Source: Halogeometricum sp. S1BR25-6 | Lineage (GTDB): Archaea; Halobacteriota; Halobacteria; Halobacteriales; Haloferacaceae | Length of the DNA stretch: 64,000 nucleotides | Assembly: GCF_031624495.1 (NCBI RefSeq) | Contig: NZ_JAMQOP010000001.1 | Span: forward strand, 744,001 to 808,000 | Reading direction: 5' to 3' | Shown: one piece after another, positions 1-8,220 of the stretch | Layout: the number at the start of each line of letters is the position of its first letter | Position numbering within the stretch: the first letter of the stretch is position 1 | Made by a program: the position numbers and the translations under genes | The notes under the pieces: generated by a model | Told to the model about the DNA's origin: nothing | The model's database searches: none | The model's input: only the letters and a program-made list of their open reading frames with translations

Positions 1-699
1 GACCACGTCCTCGGCGTCGAGGAGGTGTCCGACAGCCATCGCGGCGTCGACGACGCCCCCCGCGTCACCTTCCAGCAGCGTTCGGTCCGTCCGGTTGCGC
101 TCGTCGGCGTCGTTAGCGTTCACCACGAGCACGGGGTCGCCCTCGGCGTCGCGGGCCTCCGCCCAGCCCTCGGCTATCGATTCGTCGGCGCGCGCGTCGC
201 CGCGGCCGCGGCCGAGCAGACCGAGTTCGCGCATCCCCTCGCGCACGTCCTCTGGGTCCTCGCGCACCGCGTCGACCAGCGAGTCGGCCGGCGGTTCGGT
301 CGGGTCGACCCAGCCGCACCGTCCGAGCGCGCGGCGGCGACCGACGCTCAGCGGCCCCTCCTCGGGCGTCGGAAGCACGCCGTCGTCGTCCGACGACCCC
401 TTGTCGCCCTCGACGACGGCCTCGGCGTCCTCGGCGAACTCGCCCGACTCCGCCGCGCGCACGACCTCACCGGTGCGGTCGTGCGACGGCGCGGCGTAGA
501 ACGCCGTCCCGTCCTCGGTCGTCACCACGAGCAGCGGTTCCAGCGCCTCCGCGCCCGTCGAACCCGTTCGTCGAACCGTCGACGTCTCCGCGGCCTCCCG
601 CGCGGCGTCGGCGACGGCGTTCGCGTCCGTCCGATGCGCCGACCCGGCGGCGACGCGGACCGCGGGCAGGCTCTCGTCTTCTTCCTTCGAGTCGCTCAT
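1..699 (-). CDS. NuoF-like NADH dehydrogenase subunit homologue (partial, C-terminus off the window)
   Basis: Reading leftwards from the ATG at 699 gives an open frame of 233 codons that runs off the left edge without a stop. The protein starts MSDSKEEDESLPAVRV. It contains an early segment (LLVVTTEDGTAFYAA), then PLSVGRRRALGRCGWVDP near residue 118, and AMAVGHLLDAEDV at the visible end. That pattern resembles the N-terminal part of haloarchaeal proteins annotated as NADH:quinone oxidoreductase 51 kDa (NuoF) relatives, which bind FMN/NADH; this is recalled similarity. The catalytic glycine-rich region and any Fe-S cysteines would lie outside the window. The small membrane protein at 921-1148 lies upstream on the same strand. 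The frame and start are firm; the family call is moderate. Confidence 0.6.
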   Translation of the reverse strand, partial: MSDSKEEDESLPAVRVAAGSAHRTDANAVADAAREAAETSTVRRTGSTGAEALEPLLVVTTEDGTAFYAAPSHDRTGEVVRAAESGEFAEDAEAVVEGDKGSSDDDGVLPTPEEGPLSVGRRRALGRCGWVDPTEPPADSLVDAVREDPEDVREGMRELGLLGRGRGDARADESIAEGWAEARDAEGDPVLVVNANDADERNRTDRTLLEGDAGGVVDAAMAVGHLLDAEDVV

Positions 700-920
700 C
701 GAACAAAAATACTGCTGGCCGGTAGGAAAGGTTTGTTGCCTGTCGTTGACGTGTCGCCCTCGGCGAGGCGTCGCGCCCGCCACCCGACCCCCGTTACCGA
801 CCGAGTCGGTCGGCTGTCATACACTCGCGCGTACCCTCGCCGTCGAACTCGTTACCCGCCTCTCCTCGGTGAACGGCTCTCGGTCGGTGAAAAAATCCGT
901 CTCGCTTCCGTGCGCGCCGG

Positions 921-1148
921 TCAGAACGGCGGTTCCATCTCCTCGTCGTCGTCCCCACCGCTGACGACGAAGTAGATGACCGCCGCGGCCACGACGGCGA
1001 GGACGAGCATGGTGAGCGCGACGCTCAGACCGCCCTCGTCGGCGTCGGCGTCGGCGGCGTCAACGTCGGCGTCCTCGTTCTCGACCGGTTCGTCTTCGAT
1101 GGGGATGCGAACGGGCTGGTCGTCTTCGCCCTCGGTTTCGGTTGCCAT
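921..1148 (-). CDS. Small acidic single-pass membrane protein (75 aa)
   Basis: The ATG at 1148 opens a 75-residue protein. Residues 1-40 are very acidic (MATETEGEDDQPVRIPIEDE...). Residues about 41-62 form one hydrophobic segment (LSVALTMLVLAVVAAAVIYF), followed by a short acidic tail SGGDDDEEMEPPF. A longer reading frame exists upstream, but its composition there is basic and shadow-like, so the internal ATG is preferred. It lies about 220 bases upstream of the NuoF-like gene on the same strand. The layout suggests a tail-anchored or single-span membrane protein. No family recognised and no function assigned. Confidence 0.75.
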   Translation of the reverse strand: MATETEGEDDQPVRIPIEDEPVENEDADVDAADADADEGGLSVALTMLVLAVVAAAVIYFVVSGGDDDEEMEPPF

Positions 1149-1296
1149 GTCCGGAGCTAGTACGCTCGGGGACAAAGGCGTTCGGGCGGCCGAGCGGTGC
1201 GCCGGGTTCGGCGGGTCGACACCCCTCCTCCGCGTACCGCCGGAGTGCGGACCGGTCCCACTCGTCTCTACAGAGAACATTCTCCGAATCCGAACG

Positions 1297-1302
1297 CTTA
1301 AT
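1297..1302 (+). promoter_or_regulatory. TATA-like box of the MinD-family gene
   Basis: The AT-rich hexamer cttaat is centred about 26 bases before the ATG at 1326 in otherwise GC-rich DNA. This is the spacing of a haloarchaeal TATA box when the transcript is nearly leaderless. Inferred from spacing only. Confidence 0.5.
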
Positions 1303-1325
1303 TCGGGTGGTCCCGTGGTGCGGAT

Positions 1326-2099
1326 ATGGTCGAAGCGTTCGCCGTCGCCAGCGGGAAGGGCGGGACGGGGAAGACGACGAGTACGCTCGCACTCGGAATG
1401 GCGCTGGCCGAGCGGTACGACGTGACCGTCGTCGACGCCGACACGGGGATGGCGAACCTGCTGTTTCACACCGGCCTCGACGACGCCGACGTGACCCTCC
1501 ACGACCTGTTGGTCGAGGGGCGCGAGGCGCGGGTCGAGGACGCCGTCTACGAGCGGTTCGGGATGTCCGTCGTCCCCTGCGGGACGAGTCTCGCCGCGTT
1601 CGAGGCGGCCGACCCCGGCCGCCTCCGCGAGGTGGTCGCCGAACTGGCGGCCGGGACGGACGTGCTCCTCCTCGATTCGCCGGCGGCGCTCGGGTCGAAG
1701 AGCGCCGTCCTCCCCGTCGTCCTCGCCGACCGCGTCGTGGTGGTCCTGCAACCGACCGTCCCCTCGCTGTCGGACGGGCTGAAGGTGCAGGAGTACGCGC
1801 GCACCTACGGCACCGAGACGGCGGGCGTCCTGTTCAACCGCGTCCGCCCCGACGAGGACGCCGAGCGAATCGCCGAGCAGGCGTCGCGCTACTTCGGCGG
1901 GTCGACGCTCGCCTCGGTGCCCGAGAGCGACGCCGTCCGCGCCGCCCGGCGGGCGGGCGAACCGCTGCTCGCGCACGCCCCGACGGACCCCGCGGCCGAC
2001 GCCTTCCGCGAGGCCGCGACGACTCTGGACGTCCGCGAGGGCGACGCCGCCGACGTGGCCGACCGCTTCCGGAGCGCCGTCCTCCCCGAGCGGGTGTGA
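1326..2099 (+). CDS. MinD/ParA-family P-loop ATPase (257 aa)
   Basis: The protein opens with a deviant Walker A motif, KGGTGKTT at residues 11-18. A switch I motif VDADTGMANL follows (about 36-45), and a Walker B strand VLLLDSPAALG (about 113-123). These define the MinD/ParA/SIMIBI ATPases, which dimerise on ATP and position protein complexes at membranes or on DNA. The length of 257 residues matches a bare ATPase domain, and I see no added membrane-targeting or linker domain. A TATA-like box 26 bases upstream of the ATG suggests a leaderless transcript. The stop codon overlaps the GTG start of the next gene, so the two are probably co-translated. The cargo is unknown. Haloarchaea carry several MinD paralogues and I cannot say which one this is. 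Confidence 0.9.
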   Translation: MVEAFAVASGKGGTGKTTSTLALGMALAERYDVTVVDADTGMANLLFHTGLDDADVTLHDLLVEGREARVEDAVYERFGMSVVPCGTSLAAFEAADPGRLREVVAELAAGTDVLLLDSPAALGSKSAVLPVVLADRVVVVLQPTVPSLSDGLKVQEYARTYGTETAGVLFNRVRPDEDAERIAEQASRYFGGSTLASVPESDAVRAARRAGEPLLAHAPTDPAADAFREAATTLDVREGDAADVADRFRSAVLPERV

Positions 2100-2665
2100 C
2101 CGCCCCCGTGACCGCGTTCACCGAGGCGTCGCTGGGAATTCCCGAGGGGGAGTTGCTCCGCTCGCGCGTCGTCAGCGACGCGGGGGCGACGCTCGCAGCC
2201 GTCTTGGACCGCGAACTCACCGGCTACGCCGTCTTCGAACCGCAGGACTCGCTGCTCGGCGGCGGCGGCGACCCCGCCGTGCTCACCTTCGAGGACGGGG
2301 TGCCCGTCCTCGCGTACGACGCCGGCGCCGACCGCGGCGGCCCGGACGCCCTCGCCGCCCTCGACGCGGCAGGTCCGTTCCGCGTCGAACTGTACGGACT
2401 CGCGGCCGCGGCCGTCGAACGCCTCCACCGCGACGAGACGTGTCGCGTCCCGCCGGCGCGGCCGGCGGACCGACTCGCCGCCGACCCCGAACTGGTCGAA
2501 CGGACGCGCGCGGCGGCGCCGGCGGACCGCCGGGCCGACGAACGCACCGCCGTGGAGGCGTTCCTCGCCGACGCCGACCGCATCGAGGAGATTCGCGCGG
2601 AGGCGCGGCGAGAGGCCGAGTCGCGGGCCGCCGAGTGGGGGCTCTCCGAGCAGTTAGAGGAGTGA
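2096..2665 (+). CDS. Conserved haloarchaeal protein translationally coupled to the MinD-family ATPase
   Basis: A GTG start at 2096 overlaps the TGA of the ATPase gene by four bases (GTGA), giving 189 residues: VTAPVTAFTEASLGIPEGEL... . The middle part (FEPQDSLLGGGGDPAVLTFE) looks like a compact alpha/beta fold. The C-terminal third is a charged Ala/Arg/Glu-rich helix (FLADADRIEEIRAEARREAE) that could form a coiled coil. The longer in-frame extension upstream is an Arg-rich shadow of the ATPase gene and is not used. Tight coupling implies a partner or regulator of the MinD-like ATPase, but this is inference; I do not recognise the family. Confidence 0.8.
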   Translation: MTAPVTAFTEASLGIPEGELLRSRVVSDAGATLAAVLDRELTGYAVFEPQDSLLGGGGDPAVLTFEDGVPVLAYDAGADRGGPDALAALDAAGPFRVELYGLAAAAVERLHRDETCRVPPARPADRLAADPELVERTRAAAPADRRADERTAVEAFLADADRIEEIRAEARREAESRAAEWGLSEQLEE

Positions 2666-2681
2666 GGTATCGGTCGGACCG

Positions 2682-2687
2682 TATATA
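2682..2687 (+). promoter_or_regulatory. TATA box for the gene at 2711
   Basis: tatata lies in GC-rich DNA, centred about 26 bases before the GTG at 2711. The spacing fits leaderless transcription and supports the GTG as the true start. Confidence 0.6.
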
Positions 2688-2710
2688 CCGTCTCGGCCGC
2701 AAGAAATCGT

Positions 2711-3454
2711 GTGACGGTGCTCCCACTCGTTCCGTTGCGGACCCCCGCCGACTTCGCCGACTGGTACCGACCCGGCGCAGACTACGTCGTCCGAGTCGCC
2801 GAGGGCATGGGCTTTCCGACCGGCGACTTCCCCGCCCTCGTCGACGAGGCGGAGACGGCGATGCGGGGGAACCGGACCGGCTACGACGTGGCCGCGGAGG
2901 TGGCACAGACCATCGTGGCCGACCTCTTGGCCGACGCCGCTTTCGGGGGGCCCTTCCTGGAGTGGACGCCGCTGTGGTACGAACTCGCGCTGACCGGACC
3001 GACCTACTTCGCGGGATGGCGGCTCAAGCACATCGCCCGCAAGTACGCCGACACGCTCGAACACGTCTCGGTGCCGCGGTTCAGCCGACCGCAGGACGTG
3101 CTCTACGAGGGCAAGCCCGCGGTCGACCGCGTCTCGGGGTTCGCCGACCGCTTCGCCTTCGCCGACGCCATCATCCACTTGGAGTGGTTCGACTACGTCG
3201 CCAGCGAGTGCGGTCTGCCGGTGCCGCCCGAACTCATCTCGCGAACGCGCGACGAGACGGTGGCCTACTACGTCGGCGCGCGGCCGATGGAGGACCTGAC
3301 GCCGACGGTCCGCCGGTTCCAGCACCTCCTGTTCAGCGACGACGTGTGGGTGCGCGAGGTGAACCGCCGCTACGACCTCGACAGCACCCTGTTCACGCTC
3401 TGGGAGCGCATTCTCTCGCGGGAGCGCCAGCGGTTCGACCCGCGGCAGACGTGA
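2711..3454 (+). CDS. Conserved hypothetical haloarchaeal protein (247 aa)
   Basis: The GTG start at 2711 is supported by a TATA box 26 bases upstream, and codon use is normal for the window. The 247-residue protein is soluble and rich in aromatic residues (FLEWTPLWYELALTGPTYF, about 79-97). It has a C-terminal WERILSRERQRFDP segment. There is no signal peptide, membrane span or nucleotide-binding motif. It could be all-helical. It begins 45 bases after the MinD-associated pair but has its own promoter. I do not recognise the family. Confidence 0.8.
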   Translation: MTVLPLVPLRTPADFADWYRPGADYVVRVAEGMGFPTGDFPALVDEAETAMRGNRTGYDVAAEVAQTIVADLLADAAFGGPFLEWTPLWYELALTGPTYFAGWRLKHIARKYADTLEHVSVPRFSRPQDVLYEGKPAVDRVSGFADRFAFADAIIHLEWFDYVASECGLPVPPELISRTRDETVAYYVGARPMEDLTPTVRRFQHLLFSDDVWVREVNRRYDLDSTLFTLWERILSRERQRFDPRQT

Positions 3455-3496
3455 GGTCTCCGGCGGACGCGCCGGGCGTCTCCGCCGCCGCCGCGG

Positions 3497-4462
3497 TCAC
3501 GCGTCGGAGGGTCTCGGTTCGTACGCCTCGCCGACGACAACGTCGAGCGCTTGCGAGCGGACGTGCATCGATAGGTCGCGGTGTTCGCGTATCTCGCCGT
3601 CGAGGCTGAACTCGATGTCCTCGCCCTCCCGGCCGGTGACGTGGAGTTCGTCGCCGGTGAGTTGGGTCACGTTCTCCGTGTCGCTTCCGATGAACTGCTG
3701 GACGGCCGCCTCGGTCAGCATCTTCGAGGTGGGCATGTCGTTGACGACAGTCACCTCGAACAGTCCGTCCTCGACGTTCGCCTGCCCGCCGCCGCGGGCG
3801 AACCCGCGCGCGTTGCCGACGAGGATACAGAGCGCCTCGCCCGTCCACGTCGTCGACTGGGCCGACACGTCGCGTTCGACTTCGAGTTCGACGTGCAGCG
3901 GTTCGAACTCCCGGACGGTCTTGAAGCCGGCGGCGACGTAGGCGAGCGTGCCGAACCGCTCTTTCATGTCGGAACTCGTTTCGGAGCTGGTCTGCGCGGT
4001 CAGCCCGGCGATACAGGAGTTCGTGAACAGTTCGCCGTCGGCGACGCCGAGGTCGATGCGCCGCCGGTCGCCGCTCTCTAAGAGTTCGAAGGCGTGCTCG
4101 ACGTCCCTGATTCCGACGTTCGTGGCGAAGTCGTTACCGGTGCCGCCGGGGACGACGCCGAACGTCACGTCGTCGAGGGCGTCCGCCCGTCCGAGCCCCT
4201 CGACCACGTTGTGTATCGTGCCGTCGCCGCCGCAGGCGGCCACCCGTTCCGCCCCCTTCCGGCCGGCCCGTTCGGCGAACTCGACGGCGTCGCCCGGTTC
4301 CTCGGTCCGTTCGACGGCGTAGCCGCGCTCGGCCGCCAGCGATTCGACCCGCTCGGCGTGGTCGCCGGACCCGCTGACCGGGTTGAGGATGATTCGCCAC
4401 TCGCCGTCGTCGGTGCTGGGGGGCGCTTCTCGGTCGCCGTCGGTCGTCTCGTGGGTCGTCAT
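3497..4462 (-). CDS. Diacylglycerol/sphingosine-kinase family lipid kinase (321 aa)
   Basis: The DAGK catalytic domain is clear: NPVSGSG at residues 27-33, the nucleotide-binding loop GGDGT at 78-82, and PGGTGNDFA at 105-113. A beta-rich C-terminal domain follows. Members of this YegS/LCB5/DgkB family transfer the ATP gamma-phosphate to a lipid hydroxyl at the membrane face. In archaea the natural substrate may be an archaeol-type ether lipid, which is inference. The length is typical for the family. It converges with the gene ending at 3454 and is a single transcription unit. Confidence 0.92.
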   Translation of the reverse strand: MTTHETTDGDREAPPSTDDGEWRIILNPVSGSGDHAERVESLAAERGYAVERTEEPGDAVEFAERAGRKGAERVAACGGDGTIHNVVEGLGRADALDDVTFGVVPGGTGNDFATNVGIRDVEHAFELLESGDRRRIDLGVADGELFTNSCIAGLTAQTSSETSSDMKERFGTLAYVAAGFKTVREFEPLHVELEVERDVSAQSTTWTGEALCILVGNARGFARGGGQANVEDGLFEVTVVNDMPTSKMLTEAAVQQFIGSDTENVTQLTGDELHVTGREGEDIEFSLDGEIREHRDLSMHVRSQALDVVVGEAYEPRPSDA

Positions 4463-4903
4463 AGTTCGGAGGGTGTCGGTCGACGTCGAACGCGTTCGGT
4501 CGGTGTACGAAGGCGGTCGACGGTCAAGGCTTTGGTGGCTGTGCGCTCTCGAATCGGGTTGCCCGCCGTCGAACCCCGTGCCGACCGCGTGCTCCGCGGC
4601 GAAGCGGTCGTCGACGAACAGAACGTCGTCGGTGTCGAACGTCGGCGGGTCGACTCGGTCCTCCGCACTGGGGTCCGCGCCGAAGCCATTCGTACCCTAT
4701 CCGTCGAATCGTATCCGCGAATAACGGGTGGTTTACACGCGATTCGGTCGTGCGACGCCGCGAGACGGCCCGGCGGCGCTCCGCCGACGCTCGGCGCAAG
4801 CGGCCGTTACCGGCTGCGCCGGTAACGTAAGATTGGGTTAAACTCCGCTATACAGGACAATACTCATACCCTTCTCTTTCCATTGTGCGCTCAGTTGATT
4901 GAC
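4463..4903. other. Intergenic region between the lipid kinase and DUF7344 genes
   Basis: About 440 bases between divergent genes. Short reading frames on both strands are Arg/Ser-rich shadows without coherent protein features. An AT-richer stretch at about 4830-4880, just before the DUF7344 start, probably holds its promoter. Nothing else is seen. Confidence 0.5.
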
Positions 4904-5227
4904 ATGCAGGACGAAAACGTCTGGCAGTCCGTCTGTAGAGCCCTCGGCGATAAGACTCGTCGGCGCGTGCTGGTTGCGCTCTTGGAACTCCCGGACGCCG
5001 ACGACACGCTACGTGTGCCCGAGGATGTTCACGAGGGCGACCGAGACGAACGGAAACTGGAGACGGCGCTGTACCACAACCACCTCCCGCTGTTAGAGCA
5101 GGCTGGCTACGTTCGGTGGGACCCGGACGCGGGTCGGGTCGGCGTCGGCGACGACTTCGGGGAGATTCGGCCGGTGCTCCGACTCCTCCACGACAACCGA
5201 GCGGACCTCCCGGACGACTGGGTCTGA
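4904..5227 (+). CDS. DUF7344-type winged-helix protein
   Basis: The 107-residue protein reads MQDENVWQSVCRALGDKTRR.... It includes RRRVLVALLELPD and LYHNHLPLLEQAGYVRWD, the core of a haloarchaeal winged-helix domain (DUF7344) thought to bind DNA. A TTG codon 21 bases upstream could add seven residues, but the ATG at 4904 gives the usual N-terminus. Oddly, the last 74 coding bases (5143-5216) recur exactly at 9481-9554, beside a glucosidase relic. No neighbour shows its target. The family is known for small single-domain regulators; the role here is unproven. Confidence 0.82.
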   Translation: MQDENVWQSVCRALGDKTRRRVLVALLELPDADDTLRVPEDVHEGDRDERKLETALYHNHLPLLEQAGYVRWDPDAGRVGVGDDFGEIRPVLRLLHDNRADLPDDWV

Positions 5228-5718
5228 CTCGAATCTACCTCGAATCCGGACGGGGGCCGGCCGCCACCGTATAAACACCGTTCGAACACGGCACGTGAAT
5301 TGGTATGCGTGCGTCCCGTCACTCATACGCCCATCGGGGGGAGCCGCTTCGGTCCGCGACGGATCGATCGGCGCAGGCTTCCCCGCTGGTGGACGGCGGT
5401 TCGACCTCGAAGAGCACGCGCCCGACACCGCCAATACGCGGCTTCCCGTCGCATCCCCCGCGATTTCACCCTTCCGACAGTGCACGACGAAATGCGACGA
5501 GGAGCAACCGGTTCGCTCCCGGGCGACGGACGAGCGCCGCCGACCGCGCTCGACACCGCCCGTAACGGAACTGATCGGTTCGCCTCGACGCAGTTCGCGG
5601 CGACCCACTTCGAGAACGTCGTCGAGACCAAGGGCTTCCCATCGCGACGGAGACGGCCGCGCCCGATTCCAATGATACAGCAACACAACTGCGACCGAAC
5701 GAGTACGAGAGGGCACGA
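5228..5718. other. Intergenic region upstream of the formate dehydrogenase gene
   Basis: About 490 GC-rich bases. Several short frames are open on both strands, but none has the acidic composition or motifs of the real neighbours. It may be decayed coding DNA. No feature is supported. Confidence 0.4.
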
Positions 5719-8097
5719 ATGAGCGACCAGCACCCGGACGAGACGAACTCCGAGGAGAAATCCGGCGTCGCGGGCTACATGGCCCAGGCGAAGGAGATGG
5801 CCGAGTCCGCACAGGAGCGAGGCGAGACGACCCCGGACCACGGGTCCGACGAGGGGCACAGCGGTCCGTTCGCGCCGGCCGAGCACCTCGCGGAGTCGTT
5901 CGCGGCCAACTCCATGTCGGAGGGGCGCCTCTTCGACGTGGCGGACGCCGTCAGCGACTACCGGATGAACGACGTGGACGTGACCGACACCACCTGCGGC
6001 TACTGCGCCGTCGGCTGTCGGTTCGACGTGCTCTCGAAGGACGACGAGGTGTTGGGAATCCGGCCGAACGCCGAGAAAGCCCCCGTCAACGGTATCTCGA
6101 CGTGCGTGAAGGGCAAGTTCAGCTACGGCTACGCCGACGACGAGGACCGCCTGACGACGCCGCTCATCAAAGAGGACGGCGAGTTCCGAGAGGCGTCGTG
6201 GGACGAGGCGCTGGACCGCGTCGCCGAGGAACTGCAGGAGACGAAAGACGAGTACGGCCCCGACGCCCTCGGACTCGTCTCCTCTTCGCGGACGTCGAAC
6301 GAGGCGAACTACCTGATGCAGAAGCTGTCACGCCAGATTCTCAAGACCAACAACATCGACAACTGCAACCGCCTCTGTCACTCGCCGACCGTCGCGGGCC
6401 TCTCGCAGACGGTCGGGTACGGCGCCGGGTCGGTCGGCACGGAAGCCTTCAACGACACGGACTGCTATCTCATCACGGGGTCGAACACGACCGAGTCCCA
6501 CCCCGTTCTCGCCACCGACATCAAGCAGAACCTCAAGGAGGGCGCCGAGGCGTACGTTTTCGACCCCCGGAAGGTGCAGATCGCCGAGCACGCGACGCAG
6601 TACGCCCGCGTCACGCCCGGTTACGACACGGTCTGGATCAACGGCATGATCCGTCACATCCTCGAGGAGGACCTGCAGGACGACGAGTTCGTCGAGAACC
6701 GGACCGTCGGCTTCGAGGAGGTGAAGGAGGGCGTCGAGAAGTTCACGCCCGAGTTCGTCGAAGAGCACGCGGGCGTCCCGCCGGAGCAGTTGAAGAACGC
6801 GGCCGAGGCCGTCGCCACGGCGGATAGCTGCATGTTCTGCTGGACGCTCGGGCTGACCGAGCACAGCCACGGGACGGAGAACGTCGTCTCGATGGCGAAC
6901 CTCGCCTTGGTGACGGGCCACGTCGGCACCGAGAAGTCGGGGCTGGCGCCGTTCCGCGGGCAGAACAACGTGCAGGGCGGCGGCGGCGACATGGGCCCCG
7001 TCCCGGGGAACTTCCCCGGCTACCAGAAGGTGACCGACGACGACGTCCGCGAGAAGTTCGAGGACTACTACGGCGTCGACGACCTGCCGGACGAGGTGGG
7101 TCTGACCATCACCGAGCAGTTCCTCGCCGCCGACCGCGGCAACATCAAATCGATGTTCGTCGAGGGGGAGAATCCCGTCTACTCCGAACCGAACGTCGAC
7201 CACGCCGAGGAGATTCTCGAGGACCTCGACTTCCTCGCCGTTCAGGACATCTTCCTGACGAAGACGGCCGAGTACGCCGACGTGGTGCTCCCGGCGACGG
7301 GTCACGTCGAGACGAACGGGACGTACACGGGGACGACCCGCCACGTCCAACTGGTCAAGCGCGCCGTCGACCCGCCGGGCGAGGCGAAGCCCGACTGGGT
7401 CATCACCCAGGAACTCGCCGAGCGCTTCGGGTTCGAGTGGGACTACGACTCGCCCAGCGACATCATGGACGAGATAAACGACCTCACGCCCATCTACGGC
7501 GGCGTCACGCACGAGCGACTCGAAGACGGCGAGGAGCTGCAGTGGCCCGTCTGGGACGAGGACCACCCGGGGACGCCGCACCTCTACGAAGAGCAGTTCA
7601 ACACGGCCGACGGGAAGGCCCACATGTTCCCCACCGATATCTCCGGTCCCGCCGAACGCGACATGGACGACGGCGACTACCCGATCAAACTGACGACGGG
7701 GCGCGTCCTCTACCAGTACCACACGGGGACGATGACGAACCGCGAGGAGGGTATCCGCTCGTACACGGACGAGTTGTTCGTCGAAATCAACCCCGAGACG
7801 GCCGAATCGCTGGGCATCGCCGACGAGGACCCGGTTCGCATCTCCTCGCGCAAGGGCGAGATAGAGGCGATGGCGCAGGTGACAGACCGCATCGGGCCGG
7901 ACGTGGTGTTCGTTCCGATGCACGTCCTCGGCGACGGCAGCGACGTCGTAAACGAACTGACGGACGAGAGCCACCTCGACGAGCAGGCGCACGTGCCGGA
8001 GTTCAAGGTGACCGACGTGAAGGTGGTGCCGCGGGACCGCCCCACGGCCGTCGACGACGACGCGAACACGTCGAGCCCCGAGAGCGCCGACGACTGA
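5719..8097 (+). CDS. Formate dehydrogenase alpha subunit (molybdopterin oxidoreductase, Cys type, 792 aa)
   Basis: This is a bis-MGD molybdo/tungsto-enzyme. A [4Fe-4S] motif is formed by Cys93, Cys96, Cys100 and Cys129, followed by VKGKF, whose Lys131 relays electrons in FdhF-type enzymes. NCNRLCHSPTVAGL places Cys220 and His221 where E. coli FdhF has selenocysteine and histidine, so this is a Cys-type formate dehydrogenase. The C-terminal molybdopterin dinucleotide-binding domain includes RVLYQYHTGTMTNR. The expected reaction is formate to CO2 plus two electrons. An acidic 85-residue N-terminal extension precedes the Fe-S domain. There is no Tat signal, so it should be cytoplasmic. No beta or NAD-binding subunit gene is adjacent. 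The gene stands alone, so the electron acceptor is unknown. Confidence 0.9.
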   Translation: MSDQHPDETNSEEKSGVAGYMAQAKEMAESAQERGETTPDHGSDEGHSGPFAPAEHLAESFAANSMSEGRLFDVADAVSDYRMNDVDVTDTTCGYCAVGCRFDVLSKDDEVLGIRPNAEKAPVNGISTCVKGKFSYGYADDEDRLTTPLIKEDGEFREASWDEALDRVAEELQETKDEYGPDALGLVSSSRTSNEANYLMQKLSRQILKTNNIDNCNRLCHSPTVAGLSQTVGYGAGSVGTEAFNDTDCYLITGSNTTESHPVLATDIKQNLKEGAEAYVFDPRKVQIAEHATQYARVTPGYDTVWINGMIRHILEEDLQDDEFVENRTVGFEEVKEGVEKFTPEFVEEHAGVPPEQLKNAAEAVATADSCMFCWTLGLTEHSHGTENVVSMANLALVTGHVGTEKSGLAPFRGQNNVQGGGGDMGPVPGNFPGYQKVTDDDVREKFEDYYGVDDLPDEVGLTITEQFLAADRGNIKSMFVEGENPVYSEPNVDHAEEILEDLDFLAVQDIFLTKTAEYADVVLPATGHVETNGTYTGTTRHVQLVKRAVDPPGEAKPDWVITQELAERFGFEWDYDSPSDIMDEINDLTPIYGGVTHERLEDGEELQWPVWDEDHPGTPHLYEEQFNTADGKAHMFPTDISGPAERDMDDGDYPIKLTTGRVLYQYHTGTMTNREEGIRSYTDELFVEINPETAESLGIADEDPVRISSRKGEIEAMAQVTDRIGPDVVFVPMHVLGDGSDVVNELTDESHLDEQAHVPEFKVTDVKVVPRDRPTAVDDDANTSSPESADD

Positions 8098-8190
8098 CGC
8101 GGCAGTCGTCGAACGCCGTCACGACCGCAATCTGACAGACTCCGCGGTCGTCGTCGCAAACATCCGCCGCGCTCGCGCCCCTGCCGCCAC

Positions 8191-8196
8191 TTTTAG
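8191..8196 (+). promoter_or_regulatory. TATA-like box of the NDUFA9-like gene
   Basis: ttttag is centred about 27 bases before the ATG at 8221 in GC-rich surroundings, consistent with a leaderless transcript. Confidence 0.45.
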
Positions 8197-8220
8197 CGAG
8201 CGCGCCGACGTCATTCCGGC

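Noticed and set aside
6328-7992. 554-codon minus-strand frame
   Set aside because: Antisense shadow of the formate dehydrogenase gene, which has all expected Fe-S and cofactor motifs.
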